Source: Laburnicola sp. R22_1 (Eukaryota; Ascomycota; Dothideomycetes; Pleosporales; Didymosphaeriaceae). From it: a stretch of DNA of 64,000 nucleotides. A program made the position numbers and the translations under genes. The stretch is from NCBI GenBank assembly GCA_014281115.1, contig JACONQ010000014.1, positions 1-64,000 of the forward strand, given 5' to 3'. Every line of letters starts with the position of its first letter. The first letter of the stretch is position 1. Of this stretch, positions 11,341-22,800 are shown in pieces. The notes beneath the pieces were generated by a model. That model made no database searches. It had not been told where the DNA came from and saw nothing but the letters and a program-made list of their open reading frames with translations.

Positions 11341-11551
11341 TGCGGCTAAGAATAATTATACAAAAACTTACTAATTATCTTTTACCTTTCCACTTTATAA
11401 CGTTAAGTAAATTTTCTATCTAGTACTAAGAGTAAATATATTATATAGTTTTATATAGCCTTACTTTTATAAGATACCGTCGAGTCTAGTAGATATATTT
11501 AAACCTTAAGAGTACTCTTCCACGGCGCTACTTTTCTATTTTGCGACGTAT

Positions 11552-12149
11552 TTAGTTGCTGTTAATAGAGGGTACAAATACACTCCCGCTTTTACTCCGC
11601 TCCTCTCTAGCCTGCTTAAAATATTAGGCGATGCTTAGCTTCTCTAAAGACATTGCAACTGCTGTTGGAGAGGCCTCTACACAAGTCTCTATTTCTTAGA
11701 CTATAGCTCCTTACTCTTAAGTGAACGCTACTATTAGCGCGTTTAGCTTATCTAGACTTAGGCCTCTAATCCTCTCTCGCATTAATAGGGTTGGAGGCAT
11801 TCCTTACTTCTATATGGGTAGGAATTCCTTTGTGCCAGCGCTTGTCTGGCTAGTAATCTAATACTCTACTATCTTGTCCTAGCCTAGTATTAGCAGCCCC
11901 CTCTTTCTACACGCCTTAATTAGTATTGCTGTCTTCTATGCCTAATTGTATGCGCCCACTTAACTAGCGTATTAGTGCGCTTAGTAGACAAGATTAAAGA
12001 CTATCCTAGGCAGTTCTTTAAACGGCAAAGCAACTATGCTAGGATCTGTAAACATAGCTAAAAACTATATTATCTGCCCTATTAAGCTTTGCGTGCGGCT
12101 TTCTTTTGTAGACGCGATTAATAACTTATTTAATAGGTAGGGCAGGATT
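11552..12149 (-). pseudogene. Large unrecognised gene relic, C-terminal part
   Basis: Minus-strand reading from the E4 target site continues the frame that stops at 28622. The residues before the nest end RLTH-x-IL, and this side begins ILPYLLNKLL. Blocks such as FTDPSIVALPFKELPRIVFN and MPPTLLMRERIRGLSLDKLN follow, ending at a TAA (11552-11554) after VPSINSN. TAG or TAA replaces probable Gln/Trp codons throughout, with no frameshift over about 200 codons. E4 therefore inserted inside a gene and about 16.5 kb now separates its halves. See 28622-32318 for the main part. Confidence 0.78.
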
Positions 12150-12355
12150 TGTTAGTTCTATGTTAGGTCGTGTATACACGGTAAATAGTAATAAATAGAT
12201 AGTTAAAGATTTTGGTTATAAGTTGTTATCCTATCCTTACTATAAAGGTAAGGATAGGGCAGACCCCCTGTTAAACACTGGCCAAACAAGAAGGCAAGGC
12301 TAGGGGTAAAACCCCTATAACAACGCTAGCTACTTAGGGAGAGCTACTACTAACA
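12150..12355 (-). repeat. 3' LTR of E4
   Basis: 206 bp, TGTTAGTTCTATG to CTACTACTAACA on the plus strand; partner of 28416-28621. It has a conserved AAGGATAGGGCAGACCCCC core. Confidence 0.93.
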
Positions 12356-12369
12356 CTAGCAGTCTTTTC

Positions 12370-14358
12370 TTTGTGAAAATAAAGCTATCCCCAATTACCT
12401 AAATCTTCTACTACTCCTCCTTCTGCTTTACCTATTCTTCTATCCTAATTGTTAGCTTGTTTAAGCTAACTAGCTATTTAAGGGACTTATTCGGATTGCT
12501 CTTAGTTATCGCGTCGGCAGGGTTGTCGTCTCTATTAATTTATTAGATCTCTATAAGCTCGCGTCTCTTGTATAATTAGCGTAGAGCCATAATATCTATT
12601 ATAAGTCTCTTCTCCTTTATTGTACCAAGCTTAACAAGGCACTTGTATAGCGAGTAGGAGTCTGTACAGACTACTATTGGCAATAGTTCTCTAAGATTAG
12701 ATGCAAGTTGCGACGCAATCTTGCCAATTGTCTAACCTATATAGATACCTATATCTACGCCACTAACTATGCTATAGATCTCTAAAGCTAGCACGCTCTG
12801 TGTAATCCTTTTACTCTTAGTTAAGCTCTAGTAGAGCAGGTTACTATAGATTTCGAACTTATCTTGTGCCGCAGGGTCGTCCTCTGTTGTCTTATCTGCT
12901 AATATAATAATATATCTAATCTGGGAGCTATAATATTTATTGTTTGCAAATAAGCCATTAATAAAGATATATAGCTTTGCTATTATAAGGTGTAGTGGCA
13001 CGTATTGTAGTCCACAGGTTAGGTTGTTAAGTTGCCACTTTAGTCGCTTGTTGAGATCCTTTGCGTCCTCTTCTGTTGGATCCTAAGCTTGCGCGGCGCG
13101 AGATAGATCAAATAAAGCCTCTGGTTGGCAAATTATCGCAATATAAGCTGCTCGAGCTCGTTGTTCTCTGTACGCCTGGCGGAAGTCACTGTGCGACAGG
13201 TCTACAAGCTGAATCTTCTTGCCCTAGTCCTTCTGTCTTATTTCTATTACTTTGTCTTTCTGTGTAATAATATAGCCATTGAATAGTAGTGGTAGGCTTG
13301 CAGAGAGAGCTTCCTTTAGTTTAGCCTTAATTTCTGCCTTTTGTAGTTCTGTATCTTTTTTTTTAGCAAACTGCTTATCTACAAGAATTAAGGTATTGTC
13401 TATCTGTATGCTAATAACTATAAAAGGCTTTTTTGCTGTTAATAGCAGGCAGGGATCGTATATAGACGTCTCTATAGCTAACTGTTAGTGGTAGTGCTTA
13501 TGGTAAGTTGCCCACTAGTGTGTGCCTGCCTCTGGTATGCTATATAGCGGTTGTTGTACCACTATAATTGTATTTAGCGGGTAGGTTAATTAAAGCTAAC
13601 TAGGCAGTCGAGCGAGAATAAGATGGTTAAGATATGTTGTTAACTGCGTATAGGCTTAAGTAATATCGCGGAGGTATACTCTGATATTGCAGTAGATAGC
13701 TATAGGTGCTAGAGCTAGAATAAGATATTAACTAGACTATTAGATTGTGGGAAATTGCGTAAAGATAATCTCCTTTCTATTGTTATTGTACGCCTGTATT
13801 ACTAGCCTAGATTTCTTAAAAGGGTTGTCTGTTATCTTGCCTTTGACCTTATTAACTAGTCGCAATTTAAATACTTGGATCCCCTAGTGTTTGCCATCTG
13901 GATTGTACTAAGTAAACTTAAAGACTCCTCTTGCAATTAGCCTATCGATTTCCTGCCTTTGTGATGCCTTAAAAGGTGCTCCTAGTATTATAATTTTGCC
14001 TTCCTAGCGTAGTTTGCGAGAGAGCTCTCTATTTGTAACTTTCTTTGCGGTTATATAGGCTGTTAATTAAAGCTACTCACCCTAATTCTTATTGTCTGTT
14101 TTGTCACCTAGGTATCTTATTAGCTTGCGTCTTTAGCGACTAGGTCGAGCTTCTGCGGCTAGTTTCTCGCGCGGGGATTTGGGTGGCGTACCGCCAATAG
14201 GATCTGGCATTATAGTATCTGGCAGTGTGGGATCTTATGGCGTAGTCTCTTGCGGCTCCTTATAGTACGGTTTCACAACTATTAAGCGGAACTAGGTTAA
14301 TCCGCTTAGCAGCTCTACTATACAGGTCTCTCCCTAGGTTTCAAGCAGCGTATATAGG
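12370..14358 (-). pseudogene. E4 Pol, reverse transcriptase and RNase H half
   Basis: Minus-strand translation gives Copia RT and RNase H blocks in order. These are an entry region with APFKASQRQEIDRLIARGVF, then GIQVFKLRLVNKVKGK, RDI-x-x-AYTQ, and RNase H blocks VVCTDSYSLYKCLVKLGT and INRDDNPADAITK near the 3' LTR. TAG and TAA stops are frequent. The upstream half of Pol is at 24902-28415, beyond E3. The YVDD loop is not clearly readable. Confidence 0.8.
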
Positions 14359-14363
14359 CCTGT

Positions 14364-14515
14364 TGTTAGTGTGGAGTACAATATTACATAATACCACCAA
14401 CCTGATGTAGACTAGTTGCTAATCACGATTCTACTACTTAAGCAGTTTCTCTGTTCAGCTTGTTACAATTAACTCAGTCTCTTATTCCTAATTGCTACCC
14501 TACTTATCCCTTACA
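14364..14515 (+). repeat. 5' LTR of E3
   Basis: 152 bp, followed directly by GTTATGAGCCCGG (14516 onward), the half-tRNA iMet primer-binding site also seen in E1. Confidence 0.93.
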
Positions 14516-14565
14516 GTTATGAGCCCGGCCTACACTTAATTCGACTACAGTTCACACTCTACTTA

Positions 14566-14728
14566 TGTAGCGGTTGTTACTGCAAAGCGAAAGTCGGGAA
14601 AACACTAATTTGATTGTATGTGTGTAGTAGCTAAGATATATACTGCTAGGTAGGATAGGCAGCAGTAAATAAGTGTAGGCAGCAATAAGCTAGCATAGGC
14701 AACAATAAACAGTCCGAATACCGTTACA
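14566..14728 (-). repeat. 3' LTR of E2
   Basis: 163 bp; partner of 19666-19828. It carries all four of the TpA differences between the pair. Confidence 0.94.
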
Positions 14729-14792
14729 CACCCCCTCATCCTATAGTTAGTTAACAACGTAAGGATGATCTCTCCTACATGTCTACTGTGCC

Positions 14793-17700
14793 TTAAAGTC
14801 GAGAGTATAGATTTGTAAGGTGTAGCTGCCTCACAAACTCAGCATGCTTCTGACGTGGTAGCACCTTGGTTATGCCGTCAGTAGGCATCCTATCAGTAGA
14901 TCGCCATTGTACGTAGAGTCGTCCTTGCTCTACTTCCTGGCGGATCCAGCTCTGGTGTATATCAACATGCTTGAGCTTGGTTGCCAGTTTGTCTTGTTCT
15001 TTTATAACAATCCTAACAGTCTGCTAGTTGTCACATAAGATAGTCAGAGTAGTGTAAAGCGTTAGTGAGAGGCCATTAAAAAGGCGTAGCCACTCCTCTA
15101 TTGCTGAGCCTGTGAGGGAGAGCGCGAGTAGCTCTGCCTCAGTAGTTGATTTAGTGACTGTACGCTGCAGGGTAGACTTCCAGTCGACAGTCATCCCAAA
15201 CAACTGGAAAATATATCCTTAAGAGCTGCGGCGAGTCTCTAGGTCGTCTGCGAAAGCAGCATCAGATGCTCCAAAGAAGATAGGATCGCGATAATCTTCT
15301 TCTATAGTTATGAACTCTTAAATCTCTTGCTCAGCTATGCAAGCTTCGAGCGCGTAGTACTTCGTCTCTAGGACGTGACGCCATACTTTGCGTATAGAGT
15401 CTACGTGAGCTTGTCCGGGGTTTGTGAGATGTGAAGCGTGTATCACATGCGCGCGTGCTAGATCTGGTCGAGTGAACTGCGTCAGGAACGCGAGATGGCC
15501 GACGAGCTCCTGGTAGAGCTTCGTACGAGCTGCGTTGTTCCTCTATAGATGGTTCAAGGTAGTTGACCATCATAGGTACTTCTGTACGGCGGCCGGTAGA
15601 CGTTATGCCATACTTTGCGGCTACTTTGTCGATGTAGGCATCCTGGAGCAGCCAGAGTTTGCGGGCGGCGATGTCTCGGATGACGCGTATGCCTAAAAAC
15701 CACTTGAGTGGACCAAGTCGCTTTAGTTGATAGTACTCGCTAAGCTTCTGCTCGAACTGCTGGTGGAGCTTGGTATTGTGTGGGTGAAAGGCCATGACGA
15801 TATCGTCAACGTAGACGAATAGTATGAGCCACTTGTTCGTGTACACACATGGAAAGCCTGGCACAGGCTTCATCCCTAGTGACTGTAGCGTCCTGCGAAG
15901 CTCCTTGTACCATAGTAGCGGTGACTCCTTTAATCCATAGAGAGCGCGGAGTATCTGGAGTAGTTCTCCATCTTCTTGAAATCCGTCTGGCGTCTGCGCG
16001 TAGAGTAGACGGTTAAGTAGGGCGTTGAGAAAAGCTGTTGGTACATCGTATTGAATCAGCTCTAGCCCAAAGTGATTGGCAATAGCGGTGATTGCTCTAA
16101 AGGTACGTGCTGCGAGTGTGGCGGCGTAGGTGTCTCCGTACGGCTGCTGGAGATCACCTCTAATCACCAATCGTGCCTTGAATCGTGAGAGGAAGCCGTC
16201 CTCATCAAATTTGTAGGTAAACACCCACATAAGTAGTAAGACCTCAGCATCAACATTTGCTGCTGTCTTTGCAGTCCTAGCAAAGCATCCTTTATTCCAT
16301 ATATTGCGGTATTCTTCTTGACCTGCTTGTCGAAACTCAGCACCATGCGGGTGAGTCTCTAGGTCTCTCCAGGTCCTCGGCGGTGGCGGAACCTGTGACT
16401 GATGGATCCTGAAGACAGGCTGCGGCTTCAGCGCTGTCGTAAACGCGTGTAGGTAGTCATTGATGCGTATTCCATAGGAAATCGCGTGTGTCTGGTATCT
16501 AGTTGCACTGGTGAGGTCGTCAGTGCGCTGCTGCCATCGGCGTGAGGTTGTGAGTATATTTGACTCGTCAATTTCGAGATTTCTACGTCTCGGCGCATTG
16601 TTTGTGTGTCGATCAGGTAGATAGTCAGGGATTTGGGTTGCAGAGAGCTCTAGATCTCGTTCTATCAGGAGAACTTCGGCCGGAGTATCGTTATTCCGTT
16701 GCCGGCTCACGTGAGGCGCAGGTGATGTAGGCGTAAGTAGCCCACCCCCTAGAAATAGATCCTCTACGTCCTCGTCAACTCCATCAATTTCCTCAACTCT
16801 GCTCTCACCCCCTACATGCTGCTGGCTTGCGCGAGCTACAGCTGCAGGTATGTTGCGCGTCTCGTTGCGCGTCTCGTTGCGCGTCTGCCTAAGCGTCATG
16901 AGCTCTTCAATGGCAATATCGTCAGATTCAGCTTCTTCTGGAAAGGCAAGCAGCTCTATAACCTCTTCAATAACTGACTCTGCTGCGTAGCCTTCTGGTC
17001 CTTCGTAAAATCGCGTTGGTTCGAAAATAACGTCTCTAGCTCGAATTACTCTGTTCTTTGTCGGCAGCCAGATCCTGAAGATATTCGTCGAATCATAGCC
17101 TACAAGATGTCCTATAAGAGCTCTGGACTCCAGCTTGTCGCCTCTCTTGATAGACGGATTTCGGACGTACACTCGGCAGCCTATAGGGCGCAGGTGGTTC
17201 ACCTTTGGCTTTAATCCCCATACAATCTCATATGGAGTCTTCCAACCTAGCGCTTTGGTTGGTGTACGATTCAGTATGTATGCTGCTGTCTTAAGCAGCT
17301 CGTTTGATAATGATTTTGGCAGATTTCCTTCAAGTCTCATGGCTCGAGCTCGAATGACGATGATCTTGCCTGCTCTCTCAGCGAGGCCGTTCTGCTTGTC
17401 TGCGTATTCTGCCCGCGGCTCGTATCGGATACCTAGCTTAGCGCAGAGCTCCTCCAATACATTCGGTGCAACTCCATACCCTTAATCGTTGTCGGTCTTA
17501 ATTGCGGTAACGTCGCTATCAAAGATACGCTGTATCTTACGAATCTTACGGACAAGCCAGCGGCTCAGAAATGCCTTCGTACGGTGTGGAAAGCAATCCA
17601 CTTCATGCCACTTGCTGTACTGGTCCACCATGTGACCTGCAACTCTGTCACCATTGAGACAAGAGTCTGCTTCTCGAGGCAGTAGCTGGATGAAGTCTAT

Positions 17701-19569
17701 AGCGACGCGATAGAACTTCCTTTGTGCGAAGTCCTCCTGCTGTCTTCTAGAGACTTGCTTTAAGAGCTTCGATTCGACACATACGCCACAGAAGTCGCTG
17801 TCTCTACCTTCTACTCGCAAGCCTTCCACATGGTCAGCCAGCTTCTTAATCGCCTTCTTGCCAGGGTGACCCCAGGTGCTGTGGGCTGTCCTATAGTCGA
17901 TTATACAATTAGGTCGAGGGTCCTTTAAAGGTCGGTAAGTAGTGCTAAAGGATAACAATAAGCGGGTTTCTGGGCGGCGACTGGCATCAGCGTCGACTAG
18001 CCAGTGTCCGTCTTAGTACTCCAGGTATGCAACCACGGATTTTCTGCTAACCTTGTATAGAAGGTGTTATCCTAAGTCAAAGTGAATCTGACTCGAGCGA
18101 CAGCGTGCTAAGCCTATAAGGCTTGTTAAGAAGCCTTCGACTAAAGCAACGTGTGTTAGGACGATAGGTGATAGTCCTCTCGGTGTTTTCACAGTCAGCT
18201 TCATGCTGCCCCATGCAGTTATCTTGATACGGCCTGTTCCTGCTCCTACAAAATCGTTGGCACTGGCCTCATACTCTCTCGTCCATCCAGGCCAGGACTT
18301 AGTGTTGACAATGTGAGTGTTCGAACCAGAATCAAGTATGAATTGGTTACTCAATAAGTCGTAGCTGCTGACATCGTCAAGCGTCAATAGAGCCACCAAC
18401 TCCTTAGTAGGTTTAACACCGTCGTCAAGCATCAGATCCTCGTCGCGCTCGTCGCGCTCGTCAACCATAACGGCATCGGATACCATATATTGTGCGGTGT
18501 AGGTCGATAGATTAGAAGGAGGCTTGCCATCGTCAATAGTGACTGCAGGCTCAGAGTTCGACTGAGTTGCCTTCCAGTCCTATATAGCTTTCTCCACCCT
18601 CGCTTTCAAGCTCAGATCCTTGGCAAAGGCCGCTGCCACTTTCTTACTACCCTCCTTGTTGTCGAATCCTCGGGGTCTGTGAGGCGCATCTGGGTTCATC
18701 ACCCAGCATCTCGACCATAAGTGTCTTTTGCCACAGAGGCATACACCGCTCCGTGTAGGTTTATTATCTTGCGGTGTTGCTGGCTTTGCTATCTCTAGCT
18801 CTGCCGCGTGTGCGCTAAAGCCTGTACTAATTGGGCGTGTACGCTTTAGGTATGCTGAGAACTCGGCGACGTAGTTCTCCACTGAGGGGACTGTCTTACC
18901 AAGCCTCTCCTTCTGGATCAGGTCTCGTAGACCTGCTGTTCCGTATTCGGGGTCAATTGTCTTGCAGGCGACTAGGAAGTCTTCCTGCGCTTGGGTGTCT
19001 TCAGTCTCTGCCAGCCTAATAGCCTTGCACTGGTTGGTGACCTCGATCCACCTTCGAAGCCATTCTTCAACCTTCCTGCCCTTTAGCGGCGTCTGGAGAT
19101 CCTTGTATACCGCTATTAGATCGCGGCGTCGCGTCGCGTCTGACGGTGCGAGATGTTTCTTAAGGGTCGTAAGGCGTTGGTGCGGCGTATCCTTGTCCTC
19201 AATCAGGTAAATGTGATGCGCTGCTATCGTCTTACTAATCTCAGAGTTAAAGTCTGCTAGAGCCTTCAGCTGACGCTTATACTCTAGATCCTTCTTTTCC
19301 CATCTCTCGTACGCCCAACGGTAATCGGCTCGCTGCTCGGTATTTAGGCTGGCGTACGTAGTAGCCGTGCTGTCGTAGTCGCTAAGCTGAGGCTCCATCG
19401 GCTCCTCAAGCTGCGGTAGCTTGTCTGCTGCAACATCTGAATCAACGTATTTCCAGAGTTGGTTCTTTTGCGCTGTATCCTTGCGGATGAACAGCCATTT
19501 GTGCCAATCTTCTGATCGACTGAGGACGATTGTCACTCGAGTGACGGCTGGATCCGACTCGGTTGTCAT
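14793..19569 (-). pseudogene. E2 Gag-Pol polyprotein (few stops, one 2-nt deletion)
   Basis: The ATG at 19569 opens Gag (329 codons before the first TAG) with the knuckle CLCGKRHLWSRC near residue 280. Protease follows (LDSGSNTHIVN, about 18340), then integrase (H..H/C..C region 17750-17900, DDE Glu in NGLAERAGK). Reverse transcriptase has YVDDIV near 15800; RNase H ends at a TAA (14793-14795). The total is about 1,592 codons, as in E1. Compared with E1 there is a 2-nt deletion near 15537 (GAGGAACAACG for GAGGAACCCAACG). It shifts the frame just after the RT domain. A few TAG/TAA stops remain. Probably inactive, but the closest to intact in the window. Confidence 0.93.
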
Positions 19570-19647
19570 CGTGCTCGCAGGGTTGCTCCTACAGTAAGAC
19601 TGTGGTGTCCTTAGTAGGGTAATTGCTTAGATAAGTGAGGCCCCGTC

Positions 19648-19665
19648 GCAATCCGGGCTTATAAC
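19648..19665 (-). promoter_or_regulatory. E2 primer-binding site (mutated)
   Basis: On the minus strand GTTATAAGCCCGG abuts the 5' LTR. E1 and E3 have GTTATGAGCCCGG. The G-to-A change falls in the anticodon complement. Confidence 0.8.
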
Positions 19666-19828
19666 TGTAGCGGTTGTTGCTGCAAAGCGAAAGTCGGGAA
19701 AACACTAATTTGATTGTATGTGTGTAGTAGCTAAGATATATACTGCTAGGTAGGATAGGCAGCAGTAAATGAGTGTAGGCAGCAATGAGCTAGCATAGGC
19801 AACAATGAACAGTCCGAATACCGTTACA
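19666..19828 (-). repeat. 5' LTR of E2
   Basis: 163 bp; TSD ACTTA follows at 19829-19833. Confidence 0.94.
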
Positions 19829-19894
19829 ACTTACTTACTATACACACGCACTTTCCACGACAGAGATTAACTCGACGAGCTCTAGTTTGCCACG

Positions 19895-22800
19895 ATAAGC
19901 AACAAAGAGGACGAGCTGATCGTTAAGGAGACAATTATCCTTAACAAGCCAAGCAATTGGTCGAAGTGGATCTTTCTGCGAAAGAGGACCGCTGAGGCAT
20001 ACAAGATCTGGGACTATTGTAACCCAAATTTGACAGTAGACACTGTTAAGAAAATCTACAATGAGAAACCTAAGGAGCGACTACTACGCTTATTCAAAAA
20101 GGACAACACACCTAACGAAGCTTCAAGCATTGTCTAGGACAACAATGATATTGAACTAGACAAACTCACAAAATCTGAACAAGAGGACTACACCTTCTGG
20201 CATAGGTTCTACGCAACAAAGCTGGCAGCCTGGCAGAAGAAGGAGAACGCTCTCAACAACCTGGCACGGGAGATTGCAAGAACGATCGCTAGCAGGCATA
20301 TCCCAGTTATTAAGGATGCTGAAACTCCCTACGAACAACTTATGCAACTCAAGAAGATATTCTGTATGTTAGTAGCAGAACGCAAGTATGAGTTGCTCGA
20401 GCAGTACAACAAGATCAAGAAGGTTCCACAACAACAGAAGATGGATGCTTGGTATGAGAGCTACATCACTATCCTTCGCGACATGATCAAACTGAAACTA
20501 CCTGAAGTCCAGGACTATCGAGCACAGCAGGACTTTCTTCGAGCAATTAGGGGAATTGATGAGTCCTTTGTCACGCACGAAATTCAGGAGATCACGCGAG
20601 CCGAGATAAACGGAACCCCGTATATGGATCCTGTTGCACTAGTGGAGAACTATCGACGGTTCCGACGCACCTTGAACCCTGTAGCGTCAGCACTTGGAAC
20701 ATACGCCGTTTTAGGACGCCCTAGTCCAAACACCAACAGCAACACCCAGAAACGTACAGTCACGTGCATCTGCGAGGAACAGCACCTGTTTAAACAGTGC
20801 TCCTATGTGGTGCCTTCTTTCCAACCCGCTGGATGGAGGCCCAACCCAGTTGTCTTAGCTAAGTTTGACAGAGTTAGGAAACTAGGCAAAGGCAACCCTT
20901 TAAGCGCAGCTCTGTTTAGAGCTGAGAAGAAAGCTAGTAAAAAGGCAGCTGCTGCCAACAAGAATGATTTCTTAATAGACACTAGTCACCCTCTATTAAA
21001 TGCTCAAAACTCAACAGGAGCAGTTATGCACTAGCAAGGCAGCCAGAACGCAGCTTAGGTTGTTACTCCACTTAGTACAGCTGCTATTTAACAGCCTCTA
21101 CCGCCATTAATCAACAAGTGGATACTGGATCCTGGCTCCAATCTACATGTCACAAACCATCGGCCAAAGACTTGGGAGAAGATCCGAGATGGACACCTAG
21201 ATGATATCCTACTAGCCGGCACGCAAGCCCTGCAGATACATAAGTGGGGAAATGTCAAGCTATTTGTTAATACTCCAACTGGCGAACGTCAAGTAACTAT
21301 GACATGGGTAGCACTTATTCCCACGTTCTTTACATCAGTAGTGTCACTCTCACGCTGTCAATCAGTTGGTATTGAGTTCGACTCGGGACGTAGCTGTCTC
21401 TATCTAAGGAGCGCTTCAATAGACATATTCTGCACACTCGATAAGCAGGGTGGCCATTGGGTTATGGACTCTAACAAGGCAACACGTCCGAACGCATCAG
21501 AGTTGTACACATTCGCGATTCAATCGAAGTCAGCCAAGCCAAGCCGTATAGAGCGCAAGCCTCTACAAGTCACCCCTACAGAAGCTCATCAGATGCTAGC
21601 TCATGCAGGACGACGCGCGGTTGAACACCTAGAGCAGGCAGTGGATGGTATCAAGCTCATCACTGGCCCCCAAGCTCCACAATGGAGGGAATGTGAAAAG
21701 TGCATCAACTCTAAGCTTTCTAAGATCATCAGTCGACGCCCTTAACGCGAGCCTGCGACACGCCCCTTTGAACGTATCGGCATCGACCTTGTACAACTCA
21801 GGAAGACGGGTGAAGCTTGCTATAACAGGGACAAGTGGCTCTTACACGCTGTGTGTCAACATAGCAGATACCATTTAGGGAAGACTCTTCGTGATAAGAA
21901 GAAGGAGACTCTGACGCGCTCAGTTCGACAGATACTGGCGCTTATACAGACCCAGTTTGACGCGATTGTTGTATACGTTCGCTGTGACAACGAAAAGGGT
22001 TATGCTGATCTCTGGGAGGTCTTTCAAGACCTGGGTATCACAGCTGAGCGACGTGCTGTTAGTGCAGAAGAGATGACTGGCCTGCCCGAGAAGGCTGGTA
22101 ACCTTATTATCACTGCGGCAAGAGCTTTGCGGATTGAAGCAAATTTGCCTAAGGAACTGGCTAACGAGTTATGCCTAACGGCTATTTACATCCTCAATCG
22201 ATTGCCAACAGAGGTTCTTGACTGGAAGACGCCCTACGAACATGTACGCAAGGTGAAGCCGTCTCTTGCACACATAGACGTTATCGGTGCCAAAGCCCTA
22301 TTCCGTAATACCAAGGTGGCCAAAGGTGACAAGCTCGAGTCAAGGTCGATTACTGGATGGCTAGTTGGATACGAAGGAACGAATATCTTCCGTGTATGGG
22401 TTCCTGGGGCTGACAGTGTTGTTCGAACACGTGATGTTGTCTTCGTACGAGACCAACGCTACTCGGCTCTACAACTTGAGCCTATGACGGAGGAGATACG
22501 ACGCGTAGTCAGAGTCCTTGATATCGATTCATCGGACGAGGAGGAAGATCCCGTTATCGAGCAGATCCATCGTGATATAACACATCGTCAACATACAGTT
22601 GAGGATGATGTTGAGGATCAAGAAGAAGAGGCTACTGGGCCAGATGATGCCGAAGAGCAGATTCAACAGGAGGCCTATGAAGGATTACTCACACCCCGAG
22701 AGACACCAGTACCTAGCACTTATGATTGTTCTCAACCAAAAGGCTGGAGAGAGATTGCTTCTGGAGATACTGCGCCAAACCGCCATCAGAATAACGCTCC

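Larger units (their letters stand above)
14566..19828 (-). mobile_element. Copia-type LTR retrotransposon E2 (innermost, best preserved)
   Basis: A 5,263-bp element with 163-bp LTRs (plus strand TGTAGCGG to CCGTTACA) and the perfect 5-bp TSD ACTTA (14561-14565 and 19829-19833). It is inserted in E3 between its PBS and gag, in opposite orientation. It is the same family as E1. The LTRs differ at only 4 of 163 sites, all TG to TA on the plus strand, i.e. CpA to TpA on the other. It retains the longest open frame in the window (708 codons), fitting the most recent insertion. Confidence 0.95.

Noticed and set aside
17135..17485. 116-codon plus-strand frame within E2
   Set aside because: Antisense shadow of the integrase region, which is well supported on the minus strand.
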